A stretch of DNA of 64,000 bases from Dehalococcoidia bacterium (GTDB taxonomy: Bacteria > Chloroflexota > Dehalococcoidia > Lucifugimonadales > SHYT01), in contig SHYA01000003.1 in assembly GCA_009693055.1 (NCBI GenBank), forward strand, positions 1 to 64,000. Direction: 5' to 3'. Below are positions 52,184 through 60,668 of this stretch, in pieces; position 1 is the stretch's first letter; each line of letters starts with the position of its first letter. The position numbers were made by a program, and so were the translations under genes. The notes under the pieces were generated by a model. It was not told the origin of the DNA. It saw only the letters and a list, made by a program, of their open reading frames with translations, and did no database searches.

Positions 52184-52867
52184 ATGCAGATCAAGTCGGA
52201 GAAGGGCCAGAACCTGATCTACGTCACCGTCTTCCCGGACGACTACGACGCGAAGAAGCGCTACCCGATGGTCATCATGCTCCACGGCTTTGGGGCCAAC
52301 ATGCATGACCTGGCGCCCCTCGGGGAATACCTGAACTCCACCGGCTACCTGTACGTGTGCCCGAACGGGACGGCGCAGTTTGACCGGGGGCCCGGCCAGG
52401 TGGGCTTTGCCTGGACGCCGCCGCACAGCGTGATGGACCCCGCGGCGCTCGCGGATGCGGGGGACCTGGTAAGCAGCTTCTGCGAAGAGGTGATGGAGAA
52501 GCACAACGTGCCTCCCGGAAGGGCGGTGCTGCTCGGCTTCTCCCAGGGCGGGGTGCTGGCGTACAACTGCGGGCTCCCTCAGCCGGAGCGGTTCGCGGGC
52601 GTGGTCTCCATCTGCTCGCTGGTGATGGACGGCGAGGCGCTGACCGCGAAGCTGCCGGAGAAGCGGACCCAGCCGGTGTTCATCGCGTACGGGGAGCAGG
52701 ACACGATGCTGCCTGCCGAGCTGTCTATCGCCACGAAGGAGTTCCTGGCCGGCGCGGGCTACGAGCCATTCTTCAAGGGGTACGCCATGGGCCACGGGAT
52801 CAACGACGAGGTCATCGCCGACCTGAAGGCGTGGCTGGCTCAGGTGCTGCCGCCATTGAAGGAATAG
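52184..52867 (+). CDS. Carboxylesterase / phospholipase-type alpha/beta hydrolase
   Basis: 227 residues. VIMLHGFGANMHDLAPLGEY (oxyanion region), nucleophile elbow AVLLGFSQGGVLAYN (Ser), acid region PVFIAYGEQDTMLPAE and late His in YAMGHGINDEVIAD. This is the carboxylesterase/thioesterase (YpfH-like, PF02230) group. ATG 52184 follows GAGGAG. Precedes aroQ by 38 bp on the same strand. Confidence 0.88.
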   Translation: MQIKSEKGQNLIYVTVFPDDYDAKKRYPMVIMLHGFGANMHDLAPLGEYLNSTGYLYVCPNGTAQFDRGPGQVGFAWTPPHSVMDPAALADAGDLVSSFCEEVMEKHNVPPGRAVLLGFSQGGVLAYNCGLPQPERFAGVVSICSLVMDGEALTAKLPEKRTQPVFIAYGEQDTMLPAELSIATKEFLAGAGYEPFFKGYAMGHGINDEVIADLKAWLAQVLPPLKE

Positions 52868-52905
52868 TGGACGTCCTCCCTCGTACTCACTAAACTGTGA
52901 GGCCT

Positions 52906-53352
52906 ATGCACACCTTCCTCGTCCTCAACGGCCCGAACCTGAACACGCTCGGCAAGCGTGACCCCAAGGTGTACGGCAAGGTCACGCTCGCCCAGATAGA
53001 GCAGCGCGTGCGCGCCCGCGCCAAGGAGCTTGGCGTGCAGGTGGAGCTGTGCCAGTCCAACCAGGAGGGCGTGCTGGTGGACTTCCTCCAGGCCAACGCG
53101 CCACAGGCACAGGGGGTCATCGTCAACGCGGGCGCGCTCACCCACTACGGCCTCTCGCTGCGGGAGGCGCTGGTGGACGCCAAACTGCCCGTCGTAGAGG
53201 TGCACCTGTCCAACATCCACGCGCGTGAGGAGTGGCGCAACAAGTCGGTCGTCGCGCCGGTCGCCGTCGGGCAGATCAGCGGCCTGGGCTGGCAGGGCTA
53301 CCTGTTCGCACTGGAGTTCCTGGCCCGCTATGCCAAAGAGGGGAGCAAATGA
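52906..53352 (+). CDS. aroQ: 3-dehydroquinate dehydratase, type II
   Basis: 148 residues. FLVLNGPNLNTLGKRDPKVY (catalytic Arg/Tyr region), LCQSNQEGVLVDFLQ, GVIVNAGALTHYGLSLREAL (Asn, His) and VEVHLSNIHAREEWRNKSVV (HLSN, His/Arg). Third step of the shikimate pathway. Its TGA overlaps the next ATG (ATGA), so translation of the peptidase is coupled. Confidence 0.96.
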   Translation: MHTFLVLNGPNLNTLGKRDPKVYGKVTLAQIEQRVRARAKELGVQVELCQSNQEGVLVDFLQANAPQAQGVIVNAGALTHYGLSLREALVDAKLPVVEVHLSNIHAREEWRNKSVVAPVAVGQISGLGWQGYLFALEFLARYAKEGSK

Positions 53353-54434
53353 CCGTCGCACGTGTCGCCAAGCTGCGCGAGAAGTTGCCCGAGTTGGGCG
53401 TTGACGCCTTCTTCGTCTCCACGCCGGAGAACCGGCGGTACCTGTCGGGGTTCAGCGGCTCGGCGGGCTACCTGCTCATCACGCAGCAGCACGCCATCCT
53501 GGCCACCGACTTCCGGTACATTGAGCAGGGCGGGCGGCAGGCGACGGACTTCCGCGTGCACCGGATCGGCGCGCCACTCTCGTGGGTCGTGGACCTGCTG
53601 AAGGAGACGGGCGCGCGCAAGATTGCCTTTGAGTCGGAGAACCTCACCGTCGGCGTCTTCAACCGCGTCCGCGACGCCGTCAAGGATGCGGGGCTGGACG
53701 GCGAGGTGACCTGGACGCCCACCACCAACGTCGTCGGCGTCATCCGCGCCGTGAAGGACGCCGGCGAGCTGAAGCTGATTGAGCGGGCGTGTCAGATCAC
53801 CGACCTGGCATTTGACCAGGTGACGCCCACCATTGAGCCGGGCGAGACGGAGAAGGCGGTGGCGTGGCGGCTGGAGAAAGTGATGCGCGAGGCGGGCGCG
53901 GAGGCGCTGGCGTTTGAGACGATTGTGGCCAGCGGGCCAAACGCGGCGCTGCCCCACCACCTCGCGTCGGACAAGCCGCTCCGCCAAGGGGAGCCGATCG
54001 TCATTGACTTCGGCGCGCGCTACGACGGGTACCACGCCGACATGACCCGCACCATCTGCCTGGGCAAGCCGGACGACACGCTCCGCAAGGTGTACGACAT
54101 CGTGCTCGGCGCGCAGCTCACCGCCTCGGAGACGGTCTGCGCGGGCATGACCGGCGGGCAGGCGGACAAGATCGCACGAGACATCATTGACAAGGCGGGC
54201 TACGGCGACAAGTTCGGCCACAGCCTGGGCCACGGCGTCGGCCTCGCCATCCACGAGTCCCCGTGGCTCGGCCCGAACCAGGAGAACAAGCTGACCGAGG
54301 AGATGCCGTTCACGATTGAGCCGGGCATCTATATCCCCGGCTGGGGCGGCGTTCGCATTGAGGACACGGTCGTCATGGAGAAGGGGCGCGTGCGCGCCAT
54401 CAGCAAGGCGCACAAGTTTGAGAACCCCCGGTGA
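53349..54434 (+). CDS. Xaa-Pro aminopeptidase (M24B)
   Basis: 361 residues. A creatinase-N domain (DAFFVSTPENRRYLSGFSGS) and a pita-bread domain with the five metal ligands: IVIDFGARYDGYHADMTRTI (two Asp), FGHSLGHGVGLAIHESP (His), FTIEPGIYIPGWGGVRIEDT (Glu, Glu). Cleaves X-Pro N-terminal bonds. aroQ-peptidase-efp in this order is common in Firmicutes and relatives and supports the assignment of the neighbours. Confidence 0.95.
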   Translation: MTVARVAKLREKLPELGVDAFFVSTPENRRYLSGFSGSAGYLLITQQHAILATDFRYIEQGGRQATDFRVHRIGAPLSWVVDLLKETGARKIAFESENLTVGVFNRVRDAVKDAGLDGEVTWTPTTNVVGVIRAVKDAGELKLIERACQITDLAFDQVTPTIEPGETEKAVAWRLEKVMREAGAEALAFETIVASGPNAALPHHLASDKPLRQGEPIVIDFGARYDGYHADMTRTICLGKPDDTLRKVYDIVLGAQLTASETVCAGMTGGQADKIARDIIDKAGYGDKFGHSLGHGVGLAIHESPWLGPNQENKLTEEMPFTIEPGIYIPGWGGVRIEDTVVMEKGRVRAISKAHKFENPR

Positions 54435-54440
54435 ACGGCT

Positions 54441-54548
54441 TGTCATTCTGAGCGCAGCGAGGAATCTCCCATGGCCGCACCCTGAAAGACAGTCTGCGGG
54501 GAGATTCTTCAGTCGCCCCGCTAGAGGCGGGACTCCTTCAGAATGACA
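54441..54548. repeat. MITE-like inverted repeat between pepP-like gene and efp
   Basis: 108 bp bounded by perfect 11-bp terminal inverted repeats TGTCATTCTGA (54441-54451) and TCAGAATGACA (54538-54548). Inside, AGCGAGGAATCTCCC is matched by GGGGAGATTCTTC in opposite orientation. The best complete copy of the family whose ends also appear at 2570, 2798, 2943, 9712 and 9820. Confidence 0.85.
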
Positions 54549-54572
54549 GCGAGTGCAACAGGAGGACACGGT

Positions 54573-55142
54573 ATGCCCAGCACCATCACCTATAGCGACC
54601 TGCGGCGCGGCACCCTCCTTGAGCTGGACGGCGAAGTGTACCAGGTCATGGACTTCAAGCACGTCATCATGCAGCAGCGCACGCCCACGCTCACCCTCAA
54701 GCTGCGCCAGCTCCGCAGCGGCAAGACGTTTGAGCGGAACCTCCCCGGCTACACCAAGCTCACCGTGCCGGACACGGAGACCAAAGAGGCGCAGTACCTG
54801 TTCACCGATGGCCAGAGCTACACCTTCATGGATACGGAAACGTACGACCAGTTCCCGCTCCCGAACGACAAGCTGGGCGACTTGGTGAAGTTCCTGACGG
54901 AGGGCGCGACGGTCACGCTGCTGATCTTCAAGGGCGAGCCGGTGACCATCACGCTGCCCAACACGGTGGACCTGAAGGTGACGGACGCGCCGTCCTCCTA
55001 CCGGGGCGACACAGCCCAGGGCGGCCGCAAGCCGGTCACGCTGGAGACGGGCCTAATAGTGAACGTACCGATGCACGTCAACAAGGGCCAGGTGGTGAAG
55101 GTGGACACCCGCACGGGGGATTACGTCGCGCTGGTCAAGTAG
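54573..55142 (+). CDS. efp: Elongation factor P
   Basis: 189 residues, three beta-barrel domains: ITYSDLRRGTLLELDGEVYQ, then MDFKHVIMQQRTPTLTLKLR, the middle domain EAQYLFTDGQSYTFMDTETY and the C-terminal FKGEPVTITLPNTVDLKVTD ... VKVDTRTGDYVALVK. EF-P rescues ribosomes stalled on polyproline. The tip of domain I, usually KPGKGxA with a modified Lys (or Arg in some groups), reads IMQQRTPT. ATG 54573 follows AGGAGG. Confidence 0.92.
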   Translation: MPSTITYSDLRRGTLLELDGEVYQVMDFKHVIMQQRTPTLTLKLRQLRSGKTFERNLPGYTKLTVPDTETKEAQYLFTDGQSYTFMDTETYDQFPLPNDKLGDLVKFLTEGATVTLLIFKGEPVTITLPNTVDLKVTDAPSSYRGDTAQGGRKPVTLETGLIVNVPMHVNKGQVVKVDTRTGDYVALVK

Positions 55143-55152
55143 GCGGCAAATC

Positions 55153-56337
55153 ATGCCCATTTACGCCGTCTCCCAGATCGCCACCTACCTCAAGAAGTCG
55201 CTGAGCAGCGACGCCCTGCTGCAAGATCTGTGGGTCCAGGGCGAGGTCTCCAACGCCTCCCACTCGGCGGCGGGCCACTGGTACTTCACGCTCAAGGACG
55301 CCAAGGCGCAGCTCCGGTGCGTGATGTTCCGCCCAACCAAAGGGAGCAGCGGCGGCCAGCACATCACCAGCGGCGTCGCGGTCACCGCGCACGGCCGCGT
55401 GGGCTTCTACGAGGTGCGCGGCGACCTGCAGCTTTATGTTGACCTGGTGCGGCCCGAAGGTGTCGGCGAGCTGGCGCTCAAGCTAGACCTGCTGAAGCAA
55501 AAGCTGGAACGCGAGGGGCTGTTTGAGCCGTCTCGCAAGCGTCCATTGCCGCCGTTTCCGAAGCGCATCGGCGTCGTCACCTCTCCCGCGAGCGCTGTCT
55601 GGCAGGACATCCAGAACGTGGTGCGCCGGCGCTTCCCGCTCGTGGAGCTGGTGCTAGCGCCGTGCCAGGTGCAGGGCCAGGGCGCTGCGGACAGCATCGT
55701 GGAGGCGTTCGGTGCGCTGGAGGGTGAGCCGGGCGTGGACGTGGTCATCGTGGCGCGCGGAGGCGGTTCGCTTGAGGAGCTGTGGCCGTTCAACGAGGAG
55801 TCGGTGGCGCGCGCCATCTTCGCGTGCCCCGTGCCGGTCGTCAGCGGCGTCGGCCACGAGACGGACGTCACAGTCGCCGACATGGTGGCGGACGTGCGCG
55901 CGCCCACGCCATCTGCGGCCGCGGAGCTCGCCGTGCCCGACGCGCGGCAGCTCATCTCGCAGGTGGCCGATGACGCCCGGCGGCTCGGCGACGCGGCGCA
56001 TGGCCTGCTCGCATCGCTGGCCAACGGTCTGGAAACGGCGGCGGCGCGCCTGCTGCGCCACGTGCCGGAGATCGCCACGCGCCGCCAGCGCATTGACGAC
56101 CTCCTCCAGTCAGTCCATCGCCACGTGCAGGCATCGCTCGCGCTCCACCGGGAGCGGACGAGCGGGCTCACCCTCCGGCTAGGCGCTCTGGACCCGTCCG
56201 CGGTGCTCAAGCGCGGCTACGCCGTCGTGCAGCGCGCCGACACGGGCGCGGTGGTCACCAATCCGGCGCAGGTGGCCGCAAACGAGAGGCTCGCGGTCAG
56301 CGTGGCGGACGGCAAGTTCGGCGCGCGGGTGGAGTAG
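55153..56337 (+). CDS. xseA: Exodeoxyribonuclease VII large subunit
   Basis: 394 residues. OB-fold start IYAVSQIATYLKKSLSSDAL, LWVQGEVSNASHSAAGHWYF, then the nuclease core PPFPKRIGVVTSPASAVWQD, VIVARGGGSLEELWPFNEES, PVVSGVGHETDVTVADMVAD, ending in a coiled coil and DPSAVLKRGYAVVQR. Degrades single-stranded DNA. 10 bp after efp, so probably one transcript with it. The small subunit is 1.8 kb further on. Confidence 0.95.
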   Translation: MPIYAVSQIATYLKKSLSSDALLQDLWVQGEVSNASHSAAGHWYFTLKDAKAQLRCVMFRPTKGSSGGQHITSGVAVTAHGRVGFYEVRGDLQLYVDLVRPEGVGELALKLDLLKQKLEREGLFEPSRKRPLPPFPKRIGVVTSPASAVWQDIQNVVRRRFPLVELVLAPCQVQGQGAADSIVEAFGALEGEPGVDVVIVARGGGSLEELWPFNEESVARAIFACPVPVVSGVGHETDVTVADMVADVRAPTPSAAAELAVPDARQLISQVADDARRLGDAAHGLLASLANGLETAAARLLRHVPEIATRRQRIDDLLQSVHRHVQASLALHRERTSGLTLRLGALDPSAVLKRGYAVVQRADTGAVVTNPAQVAANERLAVSVADGKFGARVE

Positions 56338-56348
56338 CGGGGTTTCGG

Positions 56349-56624
56349 TCACGCTCCGATGACCACGTTCCAGTTGCGCATGCGCCACCTGGTGACCAGA
56401 CCGTTTTTCACGTACGGGTCAGCAGCGACGAACTCTTCGACTATCCTCGCGTTGTCAACGCGAAAGACGAGGAGCGCCCCATCCAGCGGGTTTTCCAACG
56501 CGCCCGCCATCACAAGCTGGCCCCGTTGGTGGTGCTGCCGCGCCAGCGTCAAATGCTGTTCGCGGTATGGAGCGCGCCGCGTGAGCATGTCATCAACGTA
56601 GTCATACATGAGAACCCAATACAT
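56349..56624 (-). CDS. YciI-family protein
   Basis: 91 residues: YWVLMYDYVDDMLTRRAPYR, HLTLARQHHQRGQLVMAGAL, DGALLVFRVDNARIVEEFVA, DPYVKNGLVTRWRMRNWNVV. This is the YciI fold (dimeric ferredoxin-like) with the conserved His and Asp; mostly of unknown function. Confidence 0.85.
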   Translation of the reverse strand: MYWVLMYDYVDDMLTRRAPYREQHLTLARQHHQRGQLVMAGALENPLDGALLVFRVDNARIVEEFVAADPYVKNGLVTRWRMRNWNVVIGA

Positions 56625-56717
56625 GAGCAGACCTCCCTTATGCCATGGCGGAGATTATACGGGCCGCCGCCCACCCCGGCGTTTGGTAGAATACGACAAA
56701 GCCCCTAGCTTCCCACA

Positions 56718-57452
56718 ATGGAGTCTTGTGTGACCCAGCGCCTTGTGATCTCAGCGAAGAACCTGGGCGAGTTCGCCTACCGGGACCCGTGCCGGCGGTG
56801 CCTGTGGGTGCGTCTGCACGTGAAGAAGCTGCCGTACCAGGCCTTCCCCGGCGTGTTCAGCAGCATTGACCGGTACAACAAGGCGGTGGTGAGCGCCTTC
56901 TACAAGCGCGAGGGGCACGCGCCGCAGTGGCTTGCCCAGCTTGGCGACGTTGCGGAGAACGTCACGCCTCCGCACTACACTAGGTTCTCCGTGGAGCACG
57001 CGGAGAGCGGCGTGACGCTGCGCGGGGAGGCCGACGCCATCTTTCGGCTTCGGGACGGCTCCTACGTCATCGCGGACTACAAGACCGCCCGCTACACGCA
57101 AGGGCAGGAGAAGATGCTGCCCCTGTACCACGCCCAGCTCAACGGGTACGCCTTCATCGCGGAGCGGACGGATTTCCGCCCGGTCTCGCGCCTCGCCCTC
57201 GTGTACATGGAGCCTGTCACGGACGACGCGGCCTCAGAGCACCCGTCCACCGTGGACCAGCGTGGCTTCTCGCTCAGCCTGGCGGCCACCGTCGTGCCCC
57301 TGACGCTGGAACACGAAACCCTCATTCCACGACTATTGGAGCTGGCGCGGGCAATGTTTGACACGCTCGCGTGCCCACCCGGCAAAGACGGCTGCGACAA
57401 CTGCACCGCGCTGGACAGGATGCTAGCGGCGCTGCGCGGGGACGACCCCTAG
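56718..57452 (+). CDS. PD-(D/E)XK nuclease with Cas4/AddB-like Fe-S cysteines
   Basis: 244 residues. Nuclease core: VTLRGEADAIFRLRDGSYVI and ADYKTARYTQGQEK give GEAD ... DYK (motif II Asp and the D-x-K), with YHAQLNGYAFIAE as the QxxxY-like motif. Cysteines flank the core as in Cas4/AddB: DPCRRCLWV at the N-terminus and CPPGKDGCDNC at the C-terminus, which probably hold a 4Fe-4S cluster. No CRISPR array or other cas gene is near, so a repair or recombination role (with exonuclease VII beside it) is more likely. TAGAAT at about 56687 may be its -10. Confidence 0.8.
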   Translation: MESCVTQRLVISAKNLGEFAYRDPCRRCLWVRLHVKKLPYQAFPGVFSSIDRYNKAVVSAFYKREGHAPQWLAQLGDVAENVTPPHYTRFSVEHAESGVTLRGEADAIFRLRDGSYVIADYKTARYTQGQEKMLPLYHAQLNGYAFIAERTDFRPVSRLALVYMEPVTDDAASEHPSTVDQRGFSLSLAATVVPLTLEHETLIPRLLELARAMFDTLACPPGKDGCDNCTALDRMLAALRGDDP

Positions 57453-57464
57453 GACGTGGGGTTT

Positions 57465-57881
57465 TTACCCAGGGGGCTTGATGCCGATCTGGGCGAAGGC
57501 CATCATCTCGTCGCCGTAGTGCCAAGAGTCGGTAACCTTCCCATTCTTCATGCGCATAATGTCCACTGCGTGCATAGTAATCTTCTTACCAGTCGCCGCA
57601 GCGCCCATGAACGGCCCCTTATGAGTGCCGGTGGTCGTGAAATGTGTGACGACCGTGTCCCTCTCCGCCACCTGCTCTTGGATAGTAGCCGTGAGGTCGG
57701 GGAAAGCATTTCTCATCTCCGCAACTATCTTCTTCAGCCCAGCCGCACCCTGATATTCGGCAGGGACCGGATCGTGGTCCACAAATTTTGGATCTAAGAG
57801 TTGGTCAATGGCGTTGACGTTCCCCTTGTTGAACACCTCTTCGTAGAACTTCCGCACAAGCGCTTTGTTTTCCTCGGACAT
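57465..57881 (-). CDS. SnoaL-like ester cyclase family protein
   Basis: 138 residues with NTF2-like pattern: KALVRKFYEEVFNKGNVNAI, DQLLDPKFVDHDPVPAEYQG, MRNAFPDLTATIQEQVAERD, FTTTGTHKGPFMGAAATGKK, MRMKNGKVTDSWHYGDEMM. The clearest of three paralogues in this window. Lies between the nuclease and xseB, on the other strand. Confidence 0.88.
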   Translation of the reverse strand: MSEENKALVRKFYEEVFNKGNVNAIDQLLDPKFVDHDPVPAEYQGAAGLKKIVAEMRNAFPDLTATIQEQVAERDTVVTHFTTTGTHKGPFMGAAATGKKITMHAVDIMRMKNGKVTDSWHYGDEMMAFAQIGIKPPG

Positions 57882-58060
57882 GGCTTCCCCCCTTTGCTAC
57901 GCAACTCAGCGGCCCATTCCCTGGCTGGCGCCCTGATTGTGGCAAGCGGTGCTGGCGACCGTCAACGCGGCGGCCTCGGCCTGAACGTGGGTCCATGATG
58001 CGCTATTGTGGCAGGTCGGCGGCGTTGCGTCCTTCTACCGCCACACCCCCTGATGGCTGC

Positions 58061-58066
58061 TATAAT
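58061..58066 (+). promoter_or_regulatory. -10 box for xseB
   Basis: Perfect TATAAT 54 bp before the xseB GTG. No convincing -35. Confidence 0.45.
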
Positions 58067-58119
58067 GCCTCACGTATCCTTGCAGCAGCAACGGCGGCAG
58101 CGAGGTCAGCGAGGCGCGC

Positions 58120-58416
58120 GTGTCCACAAACGACGGCAAAGGGCAACCCAAGTCCTCCAAGGGCAGCCGCGCCTCCTTTGAGGACGCGTTTTCGCGCTTG
58201 GAGCAGACGGTGCAAGCGCTTGAGTCCGGCGGGCTGACCCTTGAGGAAGCCACGCGCCTGTACGAGGAAGGGATGCGGCTGGCGCGCCAGTGCAACGAGC
58301 TGCTCAGCGCCACCGAGCTCAAAATCCGCAGGCTCCAGACCGCGTACGGTCTCCAGATACAGATGGTGAGCGATGGGGCCGACGAGGCTGAGGATGCTGA
58401 GGGCGATGCCTCCTAA
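58120..58416 (+). CDS. xseB: Exodeoxyribonuclease VII small subunit
   Basis: 98 residues. RASFEDAFSRLEQTVQALES, GGLTLEEATRLYEEGMRLAR and QCNELLSATELKIRRL are the XseB helical hairpin that binds the XseA coiled coil. GTG start with GAGG before it. Separated from xseA by three other genes on mixed strands, whereas most genomes pair them. Confidence 0.93.
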   Translation: MSTNDGKGQPKSSKGSRASFEDAFSRLEQTVQALESGGLTLEEATRLYEEGMRLARQCNELLSATELKIRRLQTAYGLQIQMVSDGADEAEDAEGDAS

Positions 58417-58470
58417 CATCGGCCCCTCCTTCGCCCCCCGACCCCGCTACGTCCCCTCCCAGGACGGCGC

Positions 58471-59274
58471 ATGCTGACGCTAGGCTGGTTCTCCACCGGC
58501 AGAGGCGAGGGTTCGCGCGGCTTGCTCAGCTGCACGATGGAGGCGATCCAGCGGGGCGAGCTGGACGCGCGCATCGGCTACGTGTTCTGCAACCGCGCGC
58601 CGGGGGAGCACGAAGGGAGCGACCAGTTCATGGCGCTGGTCCGCCGGTACGGGATCCCGCTCGTCACGTTCTCGTCACGGGCGTTTCGGAAAGAACGCGG
58701 CGCACCCGTCGCAAAGCTCCGCGCGGAGCACGACCTGGAGATCATGCGGCGCATCGCGCCCTACCGCGTGGACCTGTGCGTGCTCGCGGGGTACATGCTG
58801 ATCGTCAGCGGGGAGCTGTGCCGCGCATACACCATGCTCAACCTCCACCCGGCGCTGCCGGGCGGGCCAACGGGCACGTGGCAGGAGGTCATCTGGAAGC
58901 TGATTGAGCAGCGAGCATCGGAGACGGGCGCCATGGTGCACCTGGTGACCGAGGACCTGGACCAGGGGCCTGCGGTGACATACGCATCGTTCCACATCCG
59001 CAACGGCGTCAATGAGCACCTGTGGCAGCAGGCCGCGGGGCGCAGCACAGACGAACTGAAGGCCACCGAGGGCGAGGAGCTGCAACTTTTCAAGGCGATC
59101 CGCGTGGAGGGGATGCGCCGGGAGCGCCCCCTGCTGCTGGAGAGCCTCATCGCGTTTGCGCAAGGGCGGGCCAGCGTGGAGGGCCGGAAGGTCGTGGACG
59201 CGCAAGGCGCGCCCATCAAGCCCCTGTGCCTCAACCCTGAAGTAGAGCGGGGAATGGCCGCCACCTGGATGTGA
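58471..59274 (+). CDS. Formyltransferase-family protein (PurN-like)
   Basis: 267 residues. LGWFSTGRGEGSRGLLSCTM replaces the usual nucleotide loop, followed by VFCNRAPGEHEGSDQFMALV, VDLCVLAGYMLIVSGELCRA, LNLHPALPGGPTGTW (Asn/His of the catalytic motif) and GAMVHLVTEDLDQGPAVTYA (Asp). The core is that of glycinamide ribonucleotide transformylase, but the protein is about 60 residues longer with a helical C-terminus (QQAAGRSTDELKATEGEELQ) that relatives lack. Function is therefore tentative: GAR transformylase or a related formyl transfer. Confidence 0.8.
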   Translation: MLTLGWFSTGRGEGSRGLLSCTMEAIQRGELDARIGYVFCNRAPGEHEGSDQFMALVRRYGIPLVTFSSRAFRKERGAPVAKLRAEHDLEIMRRIAPYRVDLCVLAGYMLIVSGELCRAYTMLNLHPALPGGPTGTWQEVIWKLIEQRASETGAMVHLVTEDLDQGPAVTYASFHIRNGVNEHLWQQAAGRSTDELKATEGEELQLFKAIRVEGMRRERPLLLESLIAFAQGRASVEGRKVVDAQGAPIKPLCLNPEVERGMAATWM

Positions 59275-59302
59275 GCAAGGCTGCCCGCGCGGTTACCAGT
59301 AC

Positions 59303-60598
59303 CTACGCCGACTGGCGCTCTTGTGGCAACTCCACCGTGCCGCCCGTGGCGTCGAGGAGGACGGGGCGCTTGCGTTGGAGGATGGTGTCGCCGTCCACCA
59401 CGCAGCGCTGCACGTCCTTGAGCGACGGCAGCCCGTACATGACGTCCAGCAGCACCCTTTCCACCACCGTTCGCAAGCCGCGCGCGCCGGTCTTGTTCTG
59501 CATCGCTTCGCGGGCGGCGGCTTCCAGCGCCTCCTTGGTGAAGACCAGCTCCACGTTGTCCATGCCGAACAGCGCCTGGAACTGCTTGACGATGGCGTTC
59601 TTCGGCTCCACCAGGATGCGCACCAGGTCGCCCAAGTCCAGCGGGTCCAGCGTGACGACCACCGGCACGCGCCCGATGAACTCCGGGATGAGGCCGAACT
59701 GCAGCAGGTCGTCCGGCGTGGTGAGCCGCAGGATGCGCGGGTCTTGCTCCTCAGGACGCAAGGGGGAATTGCGGAAGCCGAGGCCGCGGCGGTCCTTAAA
59801 CGCCCGCTTCGCCACCACCTGGTCCAGCCCCTCAAACGTACCGCCGCAAATGAAGAGGATGTTGTTCGTCCGTATCTGCAGGAACTCCTGGTGCGGGTGC
59901 TTCCTGCCCCCTGAAGGCGGCACGTTGGCCGTGGTGCCTTCCAGGATTTTCAGCAGCGCCTGCTGGACCCCCTCGCCGGAGACGTCGCGTGTGATAGACG
60001 GGTTCGGGCCCTTGCGGCCTATCTTGTCCACCTCGTCAATGTAAGCAATGCCCCGCTCTGCGCGTGGGATGTCCCAGTCGGCGGACTGTATAAGGCGGAG
60101 CAGGATGTGTTCCACGTCCTCGCCCACGTAGCCCGCCTCCGTGAGCGACGTGGCGTCCGAGATGGCGAACGGCACGTCTAGGACCTGCGCCAGCGTCTGA
60201 GCGAGCAGGGTCTTCCCGCTGCCCGTCGGCCCGATGAGCAGGACGTTGCTCTTGTGCAACTCCACCTGTTCCGCGTTGCTCTTCTGCGGGGCCTTCGCGT
60301 TGATCCGCTTGTAGTGGTTGTAGACCGCGACGCTCAAGACCTTCTTGGCGCGCTCCTGACCCACCACGTATTCGTCCAGCTTCCCGTAGATCGCCTCGGG
60401 CGTCAGGCGCACCGCCGGGGCGGAAGGTGGCGCCGGCGCGGGAACGTCCTTGTCCTCCGCGATAATCTGCAGGCAGAGCTGGACACACTCGTCGCAGATG
60501 AAGACGCTGCCCGGTCCGGCCACAAGCCGCTTGACCTGCGCCTGGCCCTTTCCGCAGAAGGAGCACTGGTAGTCCGTGCGAGCTGCGCCTTTAGGCAC
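59303..60598 (-). CDS. clpX: ClpX ATPase subunit of Clp protease
   Basis: 431 residues. N-terminal zinc domain [19 protein letters not shown] ... FICDECV, AAA+ domain with Walker [21 protein letters not shown], Walker [21 protein letters not shown], pore loop region [14 protein letters not shown], and the C-terminal D2 small domain with [20 protein letters not shown] (the ClpP-contacting loop follows in this region). Unfoldase that feeds ClpP. Follows clpP on the same strand with a 70-bp gap. Confidence 0.97.
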   Translation of the reverse strand: MPKGAARTDYQCSFCGKGQAQVKRLVAGPGSVFICDECVQLCLQIIAEDKDVPAPAPPSAPAVRLTPEAIYGKLDEYVVGQERAKKVLSVAVYNHYKRINAKAPQKSNAEQVELHKSNVLLIGPTGSGKTLLAQTLAQVLDVPFAISDATSLTEAGYVGEDVEHILLRLIQSADWDIPRAERGIAYIDEVDKIGRKGPNPSITRDVSGEGVQQALLKILEGTTANVPPSGGRKHPHQEFLQIRTNNILFICGGTFEGLDQVVAKRAFKDRRGLGFRNSPLRPEEQDPRILRLTTPDDLLQFGLIPEFIGRVPVVVTLDPLDLGDLVRILVEPKNAIVKQFQALFGMDNVELVFTKEALEAAAREAMQNKTGARGLRTVVERVLLDVMYGLPSLKDVQRCVVDGDTILQRKRPVLLDATGGTVELPQERQSA

Positions 60599-60668
60599 TG
60601 TTTCTCCTCCTGCGATCGTAGCGGGAAGCCGGCGCTGCCCTTGTGCGCGCTGGAAGGCTGGGGGAACC

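Noticed and set aside
56718-57452. Cas4-like nuclease as part of a CRISPR-Cas system
   Set aside because: No CRISPR array, cas1 or cas2 is seen in the window; tandem repeats present are the TPR array and the 147-bp units, neither with spacers.
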